Part shown: positions 43,545 through 52,354 of the stretch, in pieces
Layout of the letters: every line of letters begins with the position of its first letter
Position numbering within the stretch: position 1 is the stretch's first letter
Source of the DNA: Spirobacillus cienkowskii
GTDB lineage: Bacteria; Bdellovibrionota_B; Oligoflexia; Silvanigrellales; Silvanigrellaceae
Reading direction: 5' to 3'
NCBI RefSeq assembly: GCF_037081835.1
Contig: NZ_CP146516.1
Coordinates: 1,263,501 to 1,327,500, forward strand
Length of the DNA: 64,000 nt
Program-made: the position numbers and the translations under genes
Notes under the pieces: generated by a model
Databases searched by the model: none
Seen by the model: only the letters and a program-made list of their open reading frames with translations
Told to the model about the DNA's origin: nothing

Positions 43545-44018
43545 ATGAAGTTTTTCACTACAATTTTAGTTTTATTGATGAGTTTTAACGCCTTTGGATT
43601 GTACCAGGGACGTCAAGCCAAAACTAAAACAAAAAGAAATATGACACGCGAGCAAGTTGCACAAACACTTGAAAGAGCAGGATTTCCAAGAGAAATCGTT
43701 CCTGTTGTAACATGTTTAGCAGAATATGAATCAAACTTTAATCCAGAAGCGATTAACCGTCATAATACAAATAACACAAAAGACCATGGATTGTTACAAA
43801 TCAATGATATCTGGACTGAAGAGTGTAATTTAAATGAACGAGATTTGTATAATCCGTTAAAAAATGCGCGTTGTGCTTATAAAATATATAAGAAACAAGG
43901 TCTTACAGCATGGGTTACTTACCAAAAATTTAAGCGTACATGTCTTGCGTATAAAATTCCTAATTATAACACAACCAATCTTGCCGATGTGATTATTAAA
44001 AATAATCAGTTAATGTAA
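43545..44018 (+). CDS. Secreted lytic transglycosylase/lysozyme-like protein
   Basis: The 157-residue protein starts at the ATG at 43545 with GAGG six bases upstream. Residues 1-19 form a signal peptide (MKFFTTILVLLMSFNAFG). The mature part has the goose-lysozyme/SLT pattern: EYESNFNPEAIN with the catalytic Glu, DHGLLQIND, and NPLKNARCAYKIYKKQGLTAW. It should cleave or remodel peptidoglycan in the periplasm. Four Cys could form two disulfides. A candidate sigma-54 promoter upstream would tie it to flagellar assembly or another sigma-54 programme, for example making a hole for the flagellar rod; that is inference. Two terminator-like hairpins follow. Confidence 0.88.
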   Translation: MKFFTTILVLLMSFNAFGLYQGRQAKTKTKRNMTREQVAQTLERAGFPREIVPVVTCLAEYESNFNPEAINRHNTNNTKDHGLLQINDIWTEECNLNERDLYNPLKNARCAYKIYKKQGLTAWVTYQKFKRTCLAYKIPNYNTTNLADVIIKNNQLM

Positions 44019-44033
44019 CTGTTTCAGCCTGAT

Positions 44034-44118
44034 ACAGCCCCAAAGGGGCTGTTAAAGTAAAAAAAAAGAGTATTCTTAAGTGACTGTAGATATGCTGAAC
44101 TTAAGAATCTCTTTTTTT
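44034..44118 (+). terminator. Two hairpins after the transglycosylase gene
   Basis: ACAGCCCC (44034-44041) pairs with GGGGCTGT (44045-44052). A longer, slightly bulged stem then pairs 44061-44081 with 44099-44118 around TTCTTAAGT/ACTTAAGAA and ends in a run of eight T. The second has the form of a rho-independent terminator. Confidence 0.8.
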
Positions 44119-44128
44119 TGGGGGTAAA

Positions 44129-44458
44129 ATGAAAAAAAATACTTTTTCCTTTTTGGCTGCAGCATTTAGTTTAATCGCAATTTTTATTGGAATTATTAAA
44201 CTTATCCCTCATTTTAATTCAAATGCCAACCTTGATAGAACATGGATTATTTTTATAACAACAGGTTTTCCATTGATGATTTTTATTTATGCGATTTCTG
44301 GCTTTCATCAAAGCGCAAAAAATGTTGCTGCTAATGCCTACGGTTTGATTTTAGCCTTACCAACTATTATTGCTTTTATCTATTTAAAATCGTGGTTAGG
44401 TGCTGTTTGTATGGTGTTAACTTCAATTTTAATTGTGGCACAATTATTTGTTGATTGA
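44129..44458 (+). CDS. Small membrane protein, four predicted helices
   Basis: The 109-residue protein has four hydrophobic segments (about 8-27, 40-58, 70-87 and 90-107) separated by short polar loops. No catalytic motif is seen, and I recognise no family. The ATG has a GGGGG Shine-Dalgarno about five bases upstream, just after the preceding terminator, so its promoter is either within the terminator region or reached by read-through. It is presumably an inner-membrane protein. The next 224 bases up to the HDOD gene hold no gene; TATAAT at about 44599-44604 could be a -10 element. Confidence 0.65.
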   Translation: MKKNTFSFLAAAFSLIAIFIGIIKLIPHFNSNANLDRTWIIFITTGFPLMIFIYAISGFHQSAKNVAANAYGLILALPTIIAFIYLKSWLGAVCMVLTSILIVAQLFVD

Positions 44459-44682
44459 TCAGAAGAAGACAATCATAACGTGTAACCGCAATCAATATTA
44501 GTTACGTTATATAAAGTATTGATTTCATCTATTAAAGTCGATTTTTTATTCCAGTATTTATTTTCCTATTTATATTTAAACACTGCAAAATTTGCTTTAT
44601 AATATGCTATTTAAATTCGACGAAATTAACATTGAAATAATGTGTTATCGCATTCATGACATCTTAAAAGAAGGCGAAACTT

Positions 44683-45532
44683 ATGAAAATGTTTTTACCA
44701 GATGATTTTAAACTTCCAGCAATGCCGCAAGTTGCAAGAGAATGTTTGGTTTATTTGTATAATCCTAATGCAGATTCTGGTGCATTGGCAAAATCTTTAT
44801 CAAGAGATATAGGAATTTCTGCAAGCATTTTAAAATTAGCCAATTCTGGGATGTTTTTATTAGGCAAAGGTCATTCCAACAAGTGATTTAAAAACAGCAA
44901 TCTTTAGAATTGGTCACGATAATTTAAGACAATTGATGGTTATTCATGCTCTAGAAAACACTTTTGTATTTAAGGACGCTCTTTCTTTTGATTTTACAAG
45001 CTTTACTCGTCATTGCTCGTTTGTAAGTCTATTATGTGCTGAATTTTCAAAAATTGTTTCTCCAGATTCTGTTGCAGATATTCAAATGGCAGGTTTGATG
45101 CATGATGTTGGACTTGCAATTATGGCAAGTTTATTTAATGAAAACTTTACACAATTGGCCAAATACGTTCTTGAAAATAAAACTGATTTTGCATCTGCAG
45201 AAAAAGAATTGGGCCTTGAGCCTCATTGTAAGCTTGGCAGTCGTGCACTAGATACCTGGGAAATTCCTGTTAGAGTGAAAGAGCTGATTGCTTATCACGA
45301 TACAAAAAAACTCGATGAACGCCAAACATTGCCATTAGATATGCATAAATTGGTCGATATTTTAAATCTATCAGACATTTTGGCTCATAGTTACGGATTT
45401 GGTTTTAAAGAGTACAAAAGAGACACACGAATTGAAATGTCGATGCTAAAGAGAATTGAGCTGACTCCCGATAAAGTTAAGGAAGTTGTGAAAAATGCGC
45501 TTGAGACAGAATCTGCAATGCAGCCTTCCTAA
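44683..45532 (+). pseudogene. HDOD-domain protein gene interrupted by a frameshift
   Basis: Two adjacent frames together encode one HDOD protein of about 282 residues. The first (44683-44886) begins MKMFLPDDFKLPAMPQVARE and contains the start of the domain to GMFLLGKG before stopping at TGA. The second frame, entered by a +1 shift near 44869, continues VIPTSDLKTAIFRIGH. It then carries the degenerate HD-like core with MAGLMHDVGLAIMASL and LIAYHDTKK. HDOD proteins act in signalling, often beside chemotaxis or c-di-GMP genes; here cheR follows after 26 bp. The shift may be mutation, assembly error in the CAAAGG run, or recoding. Both parts keep coding character, so inactivation is recent or not real. 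Confidence 0.8.
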
Positions 45533-45558
45533 TCATCATATAAGAAGGAAATTCAAAG

Positions 45559-46362
45559 ATGACGATAGATGCGTTTAGTGGCGAAGATCGTGAAAAAATA
45601 TATGCCATGGCAGAAAATATGACTGGAAATTGTCAGTCTGGTACTTATCGTAGAGAAATTATTATTTCAAACGTACTAAGACGGATTCAAGTTAAAAAAT
45701 CGAACACATTAGACGAATATCTACAATCAGCAATTGCCGATGACCAAGAGTTTGCGCAACTTCTTAGTGCATTTACCATTCATACTACCGAGTGGTTTAG
45801 AGAAATGCCGCATTATAAAAAGTTTGAAGCACTTTTGAGTGAAAAATTTAAAGGAACAAAAAAATTTAAAATGCACTCCGGAGGCTGTTCTACAGGAGAA
45901 GAAGTGTATTCTTTTGGGCTTGTGTTAGAAGCGTTTAGAAGTCAAAATTCTGGCTTTGATTATGAATATCAAGCTTTTGATATTGACCCCGTATCTGTTG
46001 AAATGGCAAAAAAAGCACTATACCCAATGAAAGATTTTGCAAAAATAGGACCAAACTATCAAAAGTTTGTTAAGAAAATGGAAAAAGAGGACTCCATAAC
46101 CGTAGATCAAAATATCAAATCAAGAAGTCACTTTTATACTGACAACCTTATTAAGCTTCAAAACATGTCGCCTACATACAACGTAATCGTTTGCAGAAAC
46201 GTACTTATTTACTTTACTCCTGACAAAGTTAAAGAAATTATTGCAAAGCTTGTTATGCGCTTGATAAAGGGTGGTGTATTGATCATAGGTCATAGCGATA
46301 GCCTTGACCCTAAATCTTTTAATTTAAAAAGCTTAGGCAATTCCATGTTTGAAAAATTATGA
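45559..46362 (+). CDS. cheR: Chemotaxis protein methyltransferase
   Basis: CheR methylates glutamates of chemoreceptors using S-adenosylmethionine. Of 267 residues, about 1-75 form the helical N-terminal domain. The SAM-binding domain follows with TIHTTEWFRE, the Gly-rich HSGGCSTGEEVYS, AFDIDPVSVEMAKK and VICRNVLIYFTP. All are standard for the family and the length is normal. AAGGAAAT precedes the ATG. It follows the HDOD gene closely and is separated from cheB by about 40 kb. Its last six bases overlap the convergent ndh gene. Confidence 0.96.
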   Translation: MTIDAFSGEDREKIYAMAENMTGNCQSGTYRREIIISNVLRRIQVKKSNTLDEYLQSAIADDQEFAQLLSAFTIHTTEWFREMPHYKKFEALLSEKFKGTKKFKMHSGGCSTGEEVYSFGLVLEAFRSQNSGFDYEYQAFDIDPVSVEMAKKALYPMKDFAKIGPNYQKFVKKMEKEDSITVDQNIKSRSHFYTDNLIKLQNMSPTYNVIVCRNVLIYFTPDKVKEIIAKLVMRLIKGGVLIIGHSDSLDPKSFNLKSLGNSMFEKL

Positions 46363-47634
46363 TGTTTTGTTTTTCCATTGTCTACTGGTAATGAGTCTTG
46401 CTCCACGACCATAAGTCATATAGGACCACGCCCATTGATATAAAACAAAAAATTTGTTTTTAAATCCTATTAAATATAAAATATGAACCAATAACCAAGC
46501 AAACCATGCAATCTTGCCATTTAAACTCAATCCCGCAAACTCTACGATTGCAGAACCTCTACCAATTGTGGCCATTTGACCTTTGTCAAAATATTGAAAT
46601 GGTTGCATAGGTTTGTGAGCGATATTGCGCAAGATGTTTTTAGAAGCATGACAACCTTGTTGAATTGCAACAGGCGCTAAACCTGGAAGGGGTTTTTGCT
46701 TGTTACCCAGGCAGTGGGCTAGATCACCAATAACAAAAACATTTGGATAGTTTTTGAGATTGAGTTGTGCTTCAACAATGACGCGCCCCTGTTTATCGAG
46801 TTTGCTGTTTAATTTTTTTCCTAGTATAGAAGGTTGAACACCAGCTGCCCAAATCACAGTATAGCAAGGAATAAATTCAGAATTGACTAAAATTCCATCA
46901 GAAGAAATATCTTCAACACGTTTTCCCGTTATAATTGAAGCACCAATTTTTTTTAATTGCATTGTTGCAACTGCTGCCTGCTTATCAGAAAAAGAGGATA
47001 AAATCGTTTGTCCTGCTTCAATAAGGTAAATTTTTGTTTGTCTTGGATCTATATTTTTAAATTCTTTGTTTAAGGTAAAATGGGCAATTTCACAAAGTGA
47101 TCCTGTTATCTCGACACCAGTAGGTCCGCCGCCTACGACCGCAAAAGTCAAAAATTTATCAATTAAATTTTTATCTGTTTCTCTTTCTGCAAGTTCAAAC
47201 GCAGTTAATACGCGCCTTCGAATTTCTGTAGCCTGCTCTATTGTTTTCATTCCAGGCGCATAATCTTCCCATTCATTTTTACCAAAATAACTATGAGAAG
47301 AACCGCTTGCAATTATTAGATAATCATATTTGTAGTTTTTGAAATCTGTGAGAACTGTTTGGCTATTTAAATTTATATCTGTTACTTTTGCATAAACAAC
47401 GTTAATATTTTTATATTTTGCCAAAATTGTACGTATTGGACTTGTTATTTCTGCTGGGCTTAAACCAGCCATCGCAACTTGATAAAGTAAAGGCTGAAAT
47501 AAATGGTAATTTTTTTTATCAATAATAGTTATTTCAATTTCTTTTTTGTTGCCTAATTTTTTTGCTGCATTGATTCCTGCAAAGCCAGCTCCAATAATAA
47601 CAACATGAATTTTGTTTAATTTTGTAGTCATCAT
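46357..47634 (-). CDS. ndh: Type II NADH dehydrogenase
   Basis: This single-subunit, non-proton-pumping NADH:quinone oxidoreductase works at the inner membrane. The ATG at 47634 has GAGG about five bases upstream and gives 425 residues. The FAD-binding motif VVIIGAGFAGINAAKKL is at the N-terminus. YHLFQPLLYQVA and the NADH-binding motif FAVVGGGPTGVEITGSL follow, then VFVIGDLAHC of the second FAD site. A hydrophobic C-terminal region (IAWFAWLLVHILYLIGF) is the likely membrane-binding part. Relatives include sulfide:quinone reductases, but their redox Cys pair is lacking. Confidence 0.94.
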   Translation of the reverse strand: MMTTKLNKIHVVIIGAGFAGINAAKKLGNKKEIEITIIDKKNYHLFQPLLYQVAMAGLSPAEITSPIRTILAKYKNINVVYAKVTDINLNSQTVLTDFKNYKYDYLIIASGSSHSYFGKNEWEDYAPGMKTIEQATEIRRRVLTAFELAERETDKNLIDKFLTFAVVGGGPTGVEITGSLCEIAHFTLNKEFKNIDPRQTKIYLIEAGQTILSSFSDKQAAVATMQLKKIGASIITGKRVEDISSDGILVNSEFIPCYTVIWAAGVQPSILGKKLNSKLDKQGRVIVEAQLNLKNYPNVFVIGDLAHCLGNKQKPLPGLAPVAIQQGCHASKNILRNIAHKPMQPFQYFDKGQMATIGRGSAIVEFAGLSLNGKIAWFAWLLVHILYLIGFKNKFFVLYQWAWSYMTYGRGARLITSRQWKNKTS

Positions 47635-47745
47635 TTTTCCTCTCAATCAAGATCTCAATTCTAATGCGCAAAATGTTAGGGTTGCAATTTTTTTTGTTTT
47701 ATATTAGCCAAGCTGTTGTTATATGGTTTAATTTTCGGAGTCAAC

Positions 47746-48369
47746 ATGGCTAATAAAGTTGTAACGGGTACTATTGAAGTTATTTGTGGATGTATGTTTA
47801 GTGGCAAAACTGAAGAGTTGATTCGGGTATTGAAAAGAGCTTTAATTGCTAAACAAAATGTTTTGGTATTTAAACACTCATCTGATATTCGTTATTCTGA
47901 AAGTGAATTATATAGTCATAATTCACAAAAAATTTCATCACGTCTTATTTCTAATATTTCTGAAATATTGTTACAAAATTTAGATCAAATTGATGTAATT
48001 GGTATTGATGAAGCACAGTTTTTTTCTGATGATATTGTTGATGTTATTGAACAGCTGATGGATAAGGGAATTCGAGTTGTTATTGCTGGATTAGATCTTG
48101 ACTACAAGCGGAGACCTTTTGGATGTATGCCAAAAATTCTTGCAATTGCTAATAAAGTAAAAAAATTAACGGCAATTTGTTCTAATTGTGGTGACGAAGC
48201 GTATTATAGTCAAAGATTAATAAAAAATGAAGAACTTGTTTTGGTAGGAACTTCAGAATGGTATGAACCACGTTGCCGCAAACATCATAAAATTAAAGAC
48301 CAAGTTGAGAAAACTTTTCAAGTAATTCAAAACTTTGATAGTAATTTAATCGAGGATCGCAAAATGTAG
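47746..48369 (+). CDS. tdk: Thymidine kinase
   Basis: This salvage enzyme phosphorylates thymidine with ATP. The ATG at 47746 has GGAG upstream and gives 207 residues, the usual bacterial length; codons back to 47716 are probably not translated. Walker A is GCMFSGKTEEL, the catalytic Glu lies in IDEAQFF, and the lasso zinc site is formed by CSNCGDEAYYSQR and the later CRKHH. The last Cys of the usual CxxC is replaced by His in CRKHH, as in many relatives. Its last 77 bases overlap the convergent DAHP synthase gene, an unusually long tail-to-tail overlap; both ends look genuine. Confidence 0.95.
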   Translation: MANKVVTGTIEVICGCMFSGKTEELIRVLKRALIAKQNVLVFKHSSDIRYSESELYSHNSQKISSRLISNISEILLQNLDQIDVIGIDEAQFFSDDIVDVIEQLMDKGIRVVIAGLDLDYKRRPFGCMPKILAIANKVKKLTAICSNCGDEAYYSQRLIKNEELVLVGTSEWYEPRCRKHHKIKDQVEKTFQVIQNFDSNLIEDRKM

Positions 48370-49519
48370 TGTAATTTAATGGAAGCGACTCTTCTGTCAC
48401 TTTAGTATTTCCGCCTATGCACTCTGTAACATTATCAAAAGTTAATTCTAAATGAATTCCAGCTAAATTGGATTGAAGTTCTTTATGAATTAAATAAGTT
48501 TCTCTCAATTCATTCCAAATTTCTAGAAAATTTCGTGTTTTAATTCCCGAAGGCGTATAAAACGAATTGCCGTGCATTGGATCGCAGCTCCATGTGACAT
48601 GGCAATGCGATTGATTGACTTTAAGAATAATATTCTTTAAAACCTGTTGAGTAAAATTTGCGCCTATGCGTGTGATTAAATTAATTTTTCCAGGTTCGTT
48701 TTGTGGATTTAAGATTGGAAGCAGTTTGATAATTTCATGAGGATCCGTGTTAGGGCCTAATTTGATTCCAATTGGGTTTGAAATTCCTCTTAAGTATTCA
48801 ACATGTGCGCTGTTTAAATTGCGAGTACGTTCTCCTAGCCACAAGTAATGCGCTCCATAATTGTACCATTTTGGGTTTTTATAAGATCTGTGAGTTAAGG
48901 AAGATTCGTAATCTAATAATAAAGATTCATGAGAGATAAAAAATCGCGCATTTTGGAAAGATAAATATTCATTTTGAAGATGCTGTTTAATCCAACTTAA
49001 CGTTGTACTCGAGTTTTTATAAGCTATTTTTAATCGCTCTGGATTGGGTTGACGCGCAATAGGACAAAACTTTATATCATTGATAATATCACCACGATAA
49101 CTGGGTAACTGCATATTATTTATAGTTTCGAGTTCGTGCGAACGAGGTTTGGCATACTGTCCTGCTATGCGACCAATAATAACAACTGGGATATTTAAAT
49201 GTTTTTCTAATAATGTTGCTAAACTTTTTAAATGAGAAACTCTTTTTATCACGTTTGAAGTCGTACAACTTTCAAATGTTTCTGCACAGTCGCCTGCATG
49301 AAGCAGAAATATTTTGCCTTTGGCAGCGTCACTGATAAAACTCTGTAGTAAAGAAATTTCTGATTCAAAAACAAGATGTTTTGCATTTTTTAGAAATTTA
49401 ATTGATTTTTCAAGTGCCTTTGTGTCTTCATAATTTGGTAATTGAGATTGATTGTAATTGACCCAACTCGTTGGGTTCCAAGAATCATAAACATCATTTT
49501 TTAAATTGATAAAATTCAT
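48293..49519 (-). CDS. 3-deoxy-7-phosphoheptulonate (DAHP) synthase, class II
   Basis: This enzyme condenses phosphoenolpyruvate and erythrose-4-phosphate at the head of the shikimate pathway. From the ATG at 49519 (AAAGG seven bases upstream) it has 408 residues. Class II landmarks are WNPTSWVNYNQSQLPNYED, LLHAGDCAETFE with the metal Cys, GRIAGQYAKPRS, GARFxx-like HYLWLGERTR, TRIGANF, WSCDPMHGN and CDPRLNYYQ at the end. The related plant and mycobacterial enzymes are feedback-regulated; regulation here is unknown. aroA, aroC and aroB lie 4 kb away, supporting a shared pathway. Confidence 0.94.
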   Translation of the reverse strand: MNFINLKNDVYDSWNPTSWVNYNQSQLPNYEDTKALEKSIKFLKNAKHLVFESEISLLQSFISDAAKGKIFLLHAGDCAETFESCTTSNVIKRVSHLKSLATLLEKHLNIPVVIIGRIAGQYAKPRSHELETINNMQLPSYRGDIINDIKFCPIARQPNPERLKIAYKNSSTTLSWIKQHLQNEYLSFQNARFFISHESLLLDYESSLTHRSYKNPKWYNYGAHYLWLGERTRNLNSAHVEYLRGISNPIGIKLGPNTDPHEIIKLLPILNPQNEPGKINLITRIGANFTQQVLKNIILKVNQSHCHVTWSCDPMHGNSFYTPSGIKTRNFLEIWNELRETYLIHKELQSNLAGIHLELTFDNVTECIGGNTKVTEESLPLNYTTFCDPRLNYYQSFELLEKFSQLGL

Positions 49520-49555
49520 CGAATACCTTTTAAATTTATCGAGCTCCAACTTTTT

Positions 49556-50443
49556 TTAATGAAGCCATCCTAAACTTGCGCCCGCAATTAGGATAACTCC
49601 TAATATTAAACGGTACCAAGCAAATATTAAAGTTGAGCGCTGTTCAAGGTATTTCATAAGCCCAAAAACTGCTACAAAAGCAGCAATTGAAGCAGTAATC
49701 AGACCAACTATTAATATACTCCAGCCATGTGTTGTGAGTCCTGCTAGAGACATTTCATGAATTTGTTTTAATCCTGCTGCGACAATAACCGGAACTCCCA
49801 GAATAAATGAAAACGCGGCGGCTGTTTCCCTTTTTAGTCCTAAAAATAATCCAGTTGTAATGGTTGCTCCAGAACGTGAGACACCAGGAATCAGAGCAGC
49901 AACCTGTGATAAGCCTACCAAAATACAATCCTTAAATGTTAGTTTTGAAAAATCTCGTTCATGTTTGCAAATTTTTTCTGCTACAATAAACAATGCTCCC
50001 ATAACCATACATGCAACTCCTATAACATAAATCGACCGTAGAGGCGAGTTAGGAGCATTTAATGTTGACTTTAAAAGCAATCCCATAATCCCTACAGGAA
50101 TTGTGCCAATAATGATGCCAATTCCTAAGCGAAATTCGGTTGAAGAAAAATTTTTTTCACGAATACTTTTTAATGTTCCAAAAAATATGTTCGCAATTTC
50201 TTTTCGGAAATATATCATGACTGCAAAAAAACTCGCAAGCTGTACAGCTCCGGTAAAGGGTGTGCCTGGATCTTGCCATCCTAAAAATGCAGGAACAATG
50301 CGGAGATGAGCCGTACTGCTAATTGGTAATAATTCTGTAACCCCTTGAACAATTCCAAGAATTATAATTTTAAAGTAACCGAGTTCAGCAAACCCGCAAT
50401 CAATCAATTGATCATGAATAGGGATGGGGCAAGCAGTTGTCAT
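49556..50443 (-). CDS. uppP: Undecaprenyl-diphosphatase
   Basis: This integral membrane enzyme recycles the undecaprenyl carrier of cell-wall synthesis and can confer bacitracin resistance. The ATG at 50443 has GGAG seven bases upstream and gives 295 residues; the in-frame extension back to 50518 lacks family similarity. Signature segments are GIVQGVTELLPISSTAHL with the catalytic Glu and Ser/His, and PGVSRSGATITTGL with the second active-site loop. About eight hydrophobic segments are visible. The N-terminal ~25 residues before the first helix are longer than in E. coli UppP (273). It lies 36 bp upstream of DAHP synthase on the same strand. Confidence 0.95.
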   Translation of the reverse strand: MTTACPIPIHDQLIDCGFAELGYFKIIILGIVQGVTELLPISSTAHLRIVPAFLGWQDPGTPFTGAVQLASFFAVMIYFRKEIANIFFGTLKSIREKNFSSTEFRLGIGIIIGTIPVGIMGLLLKSTLNAPNSPLRSIYVIGVACMVMGALFIVAEKICKHERDFSKLTFKDCILVGLSQVAALIPGVSRSGATITTGLFLGLKRETAAAFSFILGVPVIVAAGLKQIHEMSLAGLTTHGWSILIVGLITASIAAFVAVFGLMKYLEQRSTLIFAWYRLILGVILIAGASLGWLH

Positions 50444-50600
50444 CTCGTTTCTCCAAGAAAAAAGTTGCACAATAGTTCTAGATACCATATCGTCCTCAGA
50501 AGGCCACTTGTAGGCCATTATATTTTAAAAGAGCTCGTCTGATCAGCAAAAATAATGACGGGTTCTTTTTTATGCTTAATGTCATGAATAGGAGCTATCT

Positions 50601-51741
50601 ATGAGCGAAGTACAACGCTCTTTATTACAAGAGATTCGAGAAAAATTTGAACCTATTCGGAGGTATCTTTGACACTCCGCTCAAAAGAAAACGGGTTTTA
50701 GAAATTGATTCAGAAATTAATACTGATCCCAATTTTTGGAATGATCGCAAAAAATCATCAACATTATTAAAAGAAAAAAAGAGTATCGAAGATGCATTCA
50801 TTCTTTGTGATCATCTTTTAAAAAATATCGAAGACACTTTGGTTGCAATAGAGTTTGCTGAAGAAGGCGACGCGTCGTCGCATATTGAAGCGGAACAACT
50901 TCTCGATCAGCTTAAAAATGAAGTGCAGCAGTTAGAAATTCGTCGCCTATTATCCGGTGAAACTGATAAAAATAGCGCCATTATTACAATTAATGCAGGT
51001 GCAGGTGGAACCGAGGCGTGTGATTGGGTACAAATGATCACGCGCATGCTGATTCGCTATTGTGATTCCAAAAGATTTAAAGCTGAAGTTGTTGATGAAC
51101 TCGAAGGTGAAGGTGCTGGTTTAAAAAATGCAACCTTAACGGTTGAAGGTGAATTTGCGTATGGCTTTTTAAAATCTGAAAATGGAGTGCACCGTTTGGT
51201 TAGAATTTCTCCTTTTGATTCTAATGCACGCAGACATACTTCGTTTTGCTCTGTATTTGTCAGTCCAATTATTGATGATGATATTCATATTGAAATTAAA
51301 GAAAGCGATCTCAAAGTTGATACATATCGGGCAGGTGGTGCAGGAGGACAGCATGTTAATCGTACAGATTCAGCTGTGCGTATGACCCATATTCCAACTG
51401 GTATTGTTGTTCAGAGTCAACAACAACGCAGCCAAATTCAAAACCGCGAAACATGTCTTAAGCTTTTAAAAGCAAAATTATATGAAGTCGAAATCAGCAA
51501 GCGACAAGCAGAAACAAAAGCGATTGAAGACTCAAAAATGGATAATGCATTTGGTTCGCAAATTCGTTCTTATGTTTTGCATCCCTACAAATTAGTTAAA
51601 GATGTTCGTACATTAGCGCAGAGTTCAGATCCCCAAGCTGTTTTAGATGGTGACCTTGAAGAATTTAGTTTGGAGTATTTAAGACAAACGGCTTCGGGGC
51701 AGTTTAAAGGAAAAGGGTCTGCGCAAGAAGATTTTGATTAA
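50601..51741 (+). CDS. prfB: Peptide chain release factor 2, expressed through a +1 frameshift
   Basis: RF2 ends translation at UGA and UAA. A first short frame (50601-50672, starting MSEVQRSLLQ) ends with CTT-TGA. The main frame resumes at GAC (50671), giving about 379 residues in total. The site AGG-TAT-CTT-TGA-C with an upstream GGAGG is the classic autoregulatory +1 frameshift of prfB. The main part contains the SPF tripeptide that reads stop codons (ISPFDSNARRHTSF) and the GGQ peptidyl-release motif (GGAGGQHVNRTDSAVR). Length fits the family only when both frames are joined. GGAGC lies upstream of the ATG. apt follows after 38 bp. Confidence 0.97.
50657..50673 (+). promoter_or_regulatory. 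Programmed +1 frameshift site of prfB
   Basis: CGGAGGTATCTTTGAC: the ribosome pauses at UGA (50670-50672), and an internal Shine-Dalgarno-like GGAGG (50659-50663) helps it slip from CTT to TTT, after which it continues with GAC. Low RF2 raises slippage and so RF2 synthesis. Confidence 0.95.
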
Positions 51742-51779
51742 ATTTTATAAATTATAGACAGGTATTAGAAGGTATTAAA

Positions 51780-52316
51780 ATGACTTTAACAACAGATTTA
51801 CTCAATACAATTCAAGATTTTCCCGACTTTCCAAAACCAGGAATTATTTTTAAAGATATCAATCCAGTTCTAAAAAATGCACAGCTGATGAAGCGGATTA
51901 TTGCAGATATGGCTATGTTTGCACAAAGTGTTGCTGCACAGCATATTATTGGTGTTGAAAGTCGTGGCTTTTTCTTTGCGTTGCCTCTTGCATTAGAAAT
52001 GAATTTGCCATTTATTCCAGCGCGTAAAAAAGGCAAACTTCCAGGTTCTGTTGTTTCTGAAACTTATTCTTTGGAGTATGGTGAAGACAGTTTAGAAATT
52101 CAGGCCTCATCCATTTTGCCAGGGGAAAGATATTTAATTGTTGATGATATTATTGCCACAGGTGGTACAGTGTGCGCGGTTGCCAAAATTATTCAAAAAG
52201 AAAATGCGGTGCTTGCCGGTTGCTCGTTTTTATCTGAATTGACATTTTTAAATGGTACAAAAAAAATTTTAGATGCAGCACCAAATTGTAAAATTCAAAG
52301 CATACTTAAAATTTAA
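51780..52316 (+). CDS. apt: Adenine phosphoribosyltransferase
   Basis: This purine-salvage enzyme forms AMP from adenine and PRPP. The 178-residue length is typical. The N-terminal IQDFPDFPKPGIIFKDI is characteristic of Apt, followed by the hood/flexible-loop region with PARKKGKLPGSVVSE. The PRPP-binding motif is YLIVDDIIATGGTVCA with the usual acidic pair. The ATG lies near a GGTATT-containing leader and the gene is 38 bp after prfB; the mscS-like gene follows after 38 bp, so a prfB-apt-mscS operon is possible. Confidence 0.96.
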   Translation: MTLTTDLLNTIQDFPDFPKPGIIFKDINPVLKNAQLMKRIIADMAMFAQSVAAQHIIGVESRGFFFALPLALEMNLPFIPARKKGKLPGSVVSETYSLEYGEDSLEIQASSILPGERYLIVDDIIATGGTVCAVAKIIQKENAVLAGCSFLSELTFLNGTKKILDAAPNCKIQSILKI

Positions 52317-52354
52317 ACCGTATATTTTAAATTTTAAAAGGAAGTGTATTCATT

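Noticed and set aside
50345-50542. Plus-strand 65-codon frame over the uppP start
   Set aside because: It is antisense to uppP and its leader, with no recognisable product.
50647-50672. Reading prfB as a shorter gene starting at the TTG at 50647
   Set aside because: The AGG-TAT-CTT-TGA-C recoding site with an upstream ATG frame and Shine-Dalgarno explains the gene; a TTG start inside the frameshift site is an artefact.
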